Origin: an uncultured Bacilli bacterium
Lineage (GTDB): Bacteria > Bacillota_I > Bacilli_A > RF39 > UBA660
Direction: 5' to 3'
NCBI GenBank assembly: GCA_947589725.1
Contig: CANQCQ010000028.1
Span: 1 to 9,452, forward strand
Length of the DNA: 9,452 nucleotides
This document shows positions 6,251 to 9,452 of this stretch, piece by piece. A model generated the notes under the pieces. The model did not search any database. It was not told the DNA's origin and worked only from the letters and a program-made list of their open reading frames with translations. The position numbers were made by a program, and so were the translations under genes. How positions within the stretch are numbered: position 1 is the stretch's first letter; the number at the start of each line of letters is the position of its first letter.

Positions 6251-7724
6251 ATATTACAATGGCTATCATATTATTAGATCCTTTATTTACTACTTTAGAT
6301 AGAGTAGTTTGTAATTTAAATCTAATATTATCTGGCATTAAGTTAATTTTAGATTGTATTCCTTCTTGGACTATTTGATCAAGGCTTCTTCCAAATATTT
6401 CACTTTTCCAAATTTGTTTAGGTGAACTTTCTTGATCTTTTAGTAAATAGTCAATTAATTCTTTACTTTGAACTTCACTTCCTATAATAGGTTCAAATGT
6501 TGATTCAACATCAACTCTTATCATATGAATTGATGGAGCAACGGCTTTTAATTTAACACCGTATCTTGGTCCTTGCTTAATAATTTCTGGTTTATCTAAT
6601 TTCATATCTTCAATAGTCGGAGTTGCGACACCATAACCTGTTTGTTTAACCATTTTTAAAGCATACTTAATTTGATCATACTCTTTCTTTGCAATATTAT
6701 ATTCTTGGAATAGGGCAAGCAAATCTGCTTTGTTTTTTACATCAATTTTTATTATTTCAGTTAAAGTTTTATTATAAAGGTATGGTGGTGCTGTTAAAGT
6801 TACAGTAACAATACCAGTTGATGGATCTACATCTGAAAGATAAGCTTTTTCTATATCTGTATTTTCAAGAAAATGGTTAGTTATGTTTTCTATATCTTTT
6901 AATTTATCTATTTCAATTATACTTTCTCTTATTGAATTTATATAACTCTTTTTAATTTCATGTTCTGGATTTAAAATTGCAATCCATTCAGGCATATTAA
7001 CTTTTACTTCTAAAACAGGAAATTCATATAAAGCTTCTCGAAGTATTGAATACATATCTTTTTCATTCATTTGATCAACATTCATAGGTAAGACAGGAAC
7101 ATTATACTCATCTTTTAAACTTTCTCCAATTCTTTGTGTTTCTGGTAGTGTTGGATGTGTACTATTTAAAATGATAATAAATGGTTTTCCAATATTTTTT
7201 AATTCTTCTATTACTCGATTTTCTGAATCAATGTAATCTGTTCTATCAAATTCACCAATTGATCCATCTGTTGTTACAACTATACCTATAGTAGAATGAT
7301 CTTTAATTACTTTTTCAGTACCAACTTCTGCAGCTTCTTCAAATGGTATTTCTTCTGTATACCATGGGGTTTTTACCATACGTGGACCATTCTCATCTGT
7401 TGCTCCTTGAGCTTTATCTATCATGTATCCGACACAATCTATTAGTCTTATATTACAACTAAAATCATCTATTTGTACTTTGGCAGCTGTATTAGGTACA
7501 AATTTTGGTTCTGTTGTCATAATTGTTTTGCCAGCAGCACTTTGTGGAATCTCATCTAAGGCTCTTTTTTTCTCATATTCATTTTGAATGTTTGGAACAA
7601 TTAAAGTTTCAACAACTCTTTTAATAAAAGTTGATTTTCCTGTACGAACTGCACCAACTACACCTAAATAGATATCTCCTCCACTTCTAGCCGCAATATT
7701 TTTTATTATTTCATGTTTATCCAT
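6249..7724 (-). CDS. spoIVA: Stage IV sporulation protein A, spore coat morphogenetic ATPase
   Basis: This 491-residue protein matches the length of B. subtilis SpoIVA (492) and is alike throughout. In the mother cell SpoIVA is held on the forespore surface by SpoVM, hydrolyses ATP, and polymerises irreversibly into the basement layer of the coat. Visible landmarks are GGDIYLGVVGAVRTGKST at 15-32, with Walker A Lys at 30; SAAGKTIMTTEPKFVP at 62-77, containing the threonine pair 70-71 implicated in ATP hydrolysis; a Walker B-like LIDCVGY at 94-100; STIGIVVTTDGSIG at 144-157; the middle-domain hallmark ALKMVKQTGYG; KAVAPSIHMI; and a hydrophobic C-terminus (IAIVI). The start at 7724 is preferred over 7730 because AAGGAGA at 7737-7731 lies 6 bases from it but directly abuts the earlier ATG, and it aligns with the Bacillus N-terminus MEKVDIFKDIAERTGGD. 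It is transcribed alone behind a terminator, consistent with mother-cell-specific control. Confidence 0.98.
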   Translation of the reverse strand: MDKHEIIKNIAARSGGDIYLGVVGAVRTGKSTFIKRVVETLIVPNIQNEYEKKRALDEIPQSAAGKTIMTTEPKFVPNTAAKVQIDDFSCNIRLIDCVGYMIDKAQGATDENGPRMVKTPWYTEEIPFEEAAEVGTEKVIKDHSTIGIVVTTDGSIGEFDRTDYIDSENRVIEELKNIGKPFIIILNSTHPTLPETQRIGESLKDEYNVPVLPMNVDQMNEKDMYSILREALYEFPVLEVKVNMPEWIAILNPEHEIKKSYINSIRESIIEIDKLKDIENITNHFLENTDIEKAYLSDVDPSTGIVTVTLTAPPYLYNKTLTEIIKIDVKNKADLLALFQEYNIAKKEYDQIKYALKMVKQTGYGVATPTIEDMKLDKPEIIKQGPRYGVKLKAVAPSIHMIRVDVESTFEPIIGSEVQSKELIDYLLKDQESSPKQIWKSEIFGRSLDQIVQEGIQSKINLMPDNIRFKLQTTLSKVVNKGSNNMIAIVI

Positions 7725-7730
7725 AATCAT

Positions 7731-7737
7731 TCTCCTT
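7731..7737 (-). promoter_or_regulatory. Ribosome binding site that decides the spoIVA start
   Basis: AAGGAGA on the minus strand is 6 bases from the ATG at 7724 and touches the ATG at 7730, so the downstream ATG is the workable start. Confidence 0.75.
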
Positions 7738-7794
7738 GCTACTAATTATTATGAATAAAGAATATTTTTTAGAACAAAAAAAATAGATTAAAAT

Positions 7795-7811
7795 TATTAA
7801 TGTAATTAATA
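7795..7811. repeat. Short inverted repeat in the spoIVA leader
   Basis: TATTAAT and ATTAATA flank GTA, forming a perfect 7-bp dyad. It falls between the candidate promoter and the start codon. It could be an operator, but all arm bases are A or T, and in such an AT-rich gap chance is a fair explanation. Confidence 0.3.
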
Positions 7812-7831
7812 GAGTTTTTTTGTGTAAAAAT

Positions 7832-7860
7832 TATGTATGGATAAAAAAATAAATTTATTA
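7832..7860 (-). promoter_or_regulatory. Candidate sigma-E promoter of spoIVA
   Basis: On the minus strand CATACATA (7839-7832) matches 7 of 8 of the sigma-E -10 consensus CATACAnT. TAATAAA (7860-7854), 14 bases upstream, matches 5 of 7 of the -35 consensus. Sigma-E control of spoIVA is established in Bacillus. The site itself is inferred by eye. Confidence 0.4.
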
Positions 7861-7906
7861 TAATTATTACTATCCATCTTTTATATCACTTTCTAGAATT
7901 TAGTAT

Positions 7907-7929
7907 AAAAAAAAGAACTTTTTGTTCTT
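7907..7929 (-). terminator. Intrinsic terminator of spoVIF
   Basis: On the minus strand AAGAAC (7929-7924) and GTTCTT (7918-7913) form a 6-bp stem with an AAAAA loop, followed by a run of T to 7907. The first arm starts inside the spoVIF stop codon (7930-7928). Confidence 0.75.
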
Positions 7930-8167
7930 AAAACATTTTATCAACATTATTTGGTACTTGATCTTTTAAAATAGTACTTACTATTTTTTCTTCTTTTTCT
8001 TTAGATACTTCTTTACCTGTAATAGTAGAGATATCTCTAATTACTTCACGTATTGTTTTTTCATCTTTTAAATTATTTTGTTGTAATTTTTGAGCTAATG
8101 ACATAATTGTATCTTTATTAACATTAGTTTTATTTTCTACTTTTTTAAAGAAATTATCTCCAAACAT
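7928..8167 (-). CDS. spoVIF: Stage VI sporulation protein F (SpoVIF family)
   Basis: This 79-residue protein resembles the Bacillus SpoVIF family in size and pattern: an N-terminal NFFKKVENKTNVNKDTIMSLAQKLQ, then NLKDEKTIREVIRDIS, then the recurrent basic segment GKEVSKEKEEKIVSTIL at 51-67, and a VPNNVDKMF tail. In B. subtilis SpoVIF is a mother-cell protein needed for late coat assembly. It has no signal peptide or membrane segment and is probably helical and cytoplasmic. AGGAGG at 8179-8174 is 6 bases before the ATG, but the whole site lies in a 14-bp hairpin. The gene sits between a SHOCT-like small gene and spoIVA, which supports a sporulation role. The family call is from recalled sequence pattern. 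Confidence 0.8.
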   Translation of the reverse strand: MFGDNFFKKVENKTNVNKDTIMSLAQKLQQNNLKDEKTIREVIRDISTITGKEVSKEKEEKIVSTILKDQVPNNVDKMF

Positions 8168-8206
8168 AAGAAACCTCCTATTTCAATATATGTAGGAGGT
8201 TTCTTA
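8167..8206 (-). terminator. Strong hairpin between the 92-residue gene and spoVIF, enclosing the spoVIF ribosome site
   Basis: The arms 8193-8206 and 8167-8180 are perfectly complementary over 14 bp, with a 12-base loop. On the minus strand the second arm carries TAGGAGGTTTCTTA, that is, the full spoVIF Shine-Dalgarno and the first base of its ATG. The hairpin begins 7 bases after the upstream stop codon. The T-tract after it is poor (TTTCTTATGTTT), so it may be a terminator for der-orf92, a translational block on spoVIF, or both. Confidence 0.6.
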
Positions 8207-8213
8207 ATTGACA

Positions 8214-8492
8214 CTATTTTTTATTTTTAAGAAGTTCTTTTACTTGTTTATTAAATTCATCTAAAGAAATTAGTCCATTATTTAATCTTTCATTTAACAT
8301 AGCTAAACTTTTATTATACATATCATCTCTATTATTAACATTTGTATATACTTGTTCTTTTATATCTTTTACAAATATATTTTTATGATTTGTTTTTTCA
8401 TTGTTTTTATATTGATTAAATTTTGTTTTAAAATTATTTTTTGTATTTAGAAAATTATTGTTTTTGAAGTCGTTATTATTTCCAATTATCAT
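8214..8492 (-). CDS. Small hypothetical protein with a SHOCT-like C-terminus
   Basis: This is a 92-residue soluble protein. Residues 1-37 are low-complexity and rich in Asn and Lys. Residues 60-88 (KSLAMLNERLNNGLISLDEF followed by NKQVKELL) fit the SHOCT short C-terminal domain pattern, in which a helix is followed by G-[IL]-[IL]-[ST]-x-x-E-F and a second helix. SHOCT domains are usually interaction or oligomerisation modules and imply no enzyme activity. Its ATG overlaps the der stop codon by one base (TAATG), and a GGAGA lies 9 bases upstream inside der, so translational coupling to der is likely. It lies just before spoVIF, but whether it takes part in sporulation is unknown. Confidence 0.75.
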   Translation of the reverse strand: MIIGNNNDFKNNNFLNTKNNFKTKFNQYKNNEKTNHKNIFVKDIKEQVYTNVNNRDDMYNKSLAMLNERLNNGLISLDEFNKQVKELLKNKK

Positions 8493-9452
8493 TATTCATC
8501 ATCTCCACTTTTATTTTTAAATTGTAATATGATAGGTGTTCCAGTAAAATCGAAATTTTCTCTTATTTTATTTTCTAGATATCTTTCATAGGAGAAATGA
8601 ACTAAACCTTTATTGTTTACTCTTAAGGTAAATTTAGGTGGTTTTGTTCCTGTCTGAGATGTGAAGTAACATTTTAATCTTTTTCCTTTGTAGGAAGGAG
8701 GCGGATTTAGTTGGAATGAATCTCTTATTACTTCATTTAATAAGCTAGTCTTTATTTCTTTGTTTATATTTTCAGCTACCTTTATAACTTCAGGCATTAA
8801 AGTATGAATTCTTTTTTTAGTCAAAGCACTTAAAAACACAATTGGTGCATATGTTGCAAACTGAAATTCAAAACGCATTAGTTTTTTAAAGTCCTCTATC
8901 GTAGTATCTTTTACAGTATCCCATTTGTTAACTACAAATATTAATCCTTTACCTTTTTCAATGGCATATCCAGCTATATGTTTATCTTGTTCTTTAATTC
9001 CTTCTTCGGCATTTATTACTACTAAGCAAATATCACTTTTATCAATTGATTGTAGAGATCTAAGTAAACTATATTTTTCAATTGAGGCAAATATTTTACC
9101 TTTTTTTCTCATACCAGCTGTATCTATTAATATAAATTCTTCATTATTATACTTAAAAACAGAATCTATTGAATCTCTAGTTGTTCCTGCTATATTTGAT
9201 ACAACTACACGTTCTTCATTTAATAAAGCATTAATTAAACTACTTTTACCAACATTAGGTCTTCCTATTAGACAAAATTTAGTTCTTTCATCTTTTGATT
9301 GTTCTTTTTCATGAAAATCTTTTGTTATTTCTTCCATTAATTCAATATATCCTGTATTATGAATTGAACTAATTGGAATGTATGTTGTAAAACCTAATTC
9401 ATAAAAGTCATAGATATTTTCTGTAGATTTCTTAACATCTATTTTGTTAATA
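8492..9452 (-). CDS. der: Der/EngA double GTPase, C-terminal part (5' partial)
   Basis: The frame continues past the ATG at 9337 to the right edge, so that ATG is internal and 319 residues are visible. Der has two tandem G domains and a KH-like domain and acts in 50S ribosome assembly. At the edge the G4 motif of the first G domain (NKID) is seen, followed by ELGFTTYIPISSIHNTG, its usual ending. The second G domain is complete: GRPNVGKSS (63-71), AGTTRD (88-93), DTAGMRKK (110-117), NKWD (175-178) and an SAL motif after it. The KH-like domain follows with PPPSYKGKRLKCYFTSQTG and ends in NFDFTGTPIILQFKNK. The intact protein should be near the usual 435-440 residues. Its stop overlaps the start of the next gene. 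In B. subtilis der also lies a few genes from spoIVA. Confidence 0.97.
   Translation of the reverse strand, partial: INKIDVKKSTENIYDFYELGFTTYIPISSIHNTGYIELMEEITKDFHEKEQSKDERTKFCLIGRPNVGKSSLINALLNEERVVVSNIAGTTRDSIDSVFKYNNEEFILIDTAGMRKKGKIFASIEKYSLLRSLQSIDKSDICLVVINAEEGIKEQDKHIAGYAIEKGKGLIFVVNKWDTVKDTTIEDFKKLMRFEFQFATYAPIVFLSALTKKRIHTLMPEVIKVAENINKEIKTSLLNEVIRDSFQLNPPPSYKGKRLKCYFTSQTGTKPPKFTLRVNNKGLVHFSYERYLENKIRENFDFTGTPIILQFKNKSGDDE

Larger units (their letters stand above)
7738..7905. other. spoIVA upstream region, AT-rich, no gene
   Basis: This is the main part of the largest gap in the window (about 200 bases between spoIVA and spoVIF). It holds no convincing reading frame. I see only the candidate sporulation promoter at 7832-7860 and a small inverted repeat at 7795-7811. 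Its length suggests a leader of roughly 100 bases on spoIVA mRNA. Confidence 0.6.

Noticed and set aside
7728..7730. Earlier ATG for spoIVA
   Set aside because: It directly abuts the AAGGAGA, too close for initiation. The second ATG is correctly spaced and matches the Bacillus N-terminus.
8208..8213. Perfect TTGACA on the plus strand
   Set aside because: No -10-like hexamer is found at the right distance, and there is no plus-strand gene to transcribe.
8925..9314. Open frame of 129 codons on the plus strand
   Set aside because: It is fully antisense to the conserved second G domain of der, has no ribosome binding site of note, and its composition follows from the opposite-strand coding. A shadow frame.
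9335..9337. ATG as start of der
   Set aside because: The frame continues upstream to the window edge and encodes the end of the first G domain including NKID, so this Met is internal.

Overview
This window is an AT-rich stretch (about a quarter G+C in the part I counted by eye) of a low-GC Gram-positive chromosome. It carries sporulation genes (spoIVA, and a small gene matching spoVIF), uses Bacillus-type AGGAGG ribosome binding sites, and reads with the standard stop code. This points to an endospore-forming member of the Bacilli or a related gut Firmicute; I cannot name a genus. There is no rRNA, tRNA, CRISPR array, insertion sequence or complete prophage here.

Layout: positions 1-6213 are read rightward and 6249-9452 leftward, so the two halves converge on a shared 15-bp terminator hairpin at 6212-6250. 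The right-going half holds: (1) the C-terminal 461 residues of a surface-type protein that ends in modules seen in phage tail/minor structural proteins; (2) two adjacent but diverged acetate kinase genes, each with its own promoter and separated by a terminator; (3) nrnA (nanoRNase/pAp phosphatase) and engB (ribosome-assembly GTPase), tightly packed behind the second ackA as a likely three-gene operon; (4) a 228-residue membrane-anchored protein of unknown function with its own strong promoter.

The left-going half holds, in transcription order: the C-terminal two thirds of der (EngA, double-domain ribosome GTPase, running off the right edge), a 92-residue SHOCT-like small protein whose start overlaps the der stop by one base, spoVIF, and spoIVA, the ATPase that forms the basement layer of the spore coat. 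A der-to-spoIVA neighbourhood is also found in Bacillus subtilis, but with different genes in between.

The window is very compact. Stop codons repeatedly lie inside terminator hairpins. At engB the stop codon, the terminator and the -35 box of the next promoter share the same bases. Two downstream genes (the 228-residue protein and spoVIF) have their Shine-Dalgarno sequence in the 3' arm of a perfect inverted repeat, which suggests that read-through mRNA is translated poorly. I see no clearly new multi-gene system. The most interesting signals are these leader hairpins, the acetate kinase pair with a diverged first copy, and the fusion of surface and phage-tail modules at the left edge. No gap without a gene exceeds about 205 bases.
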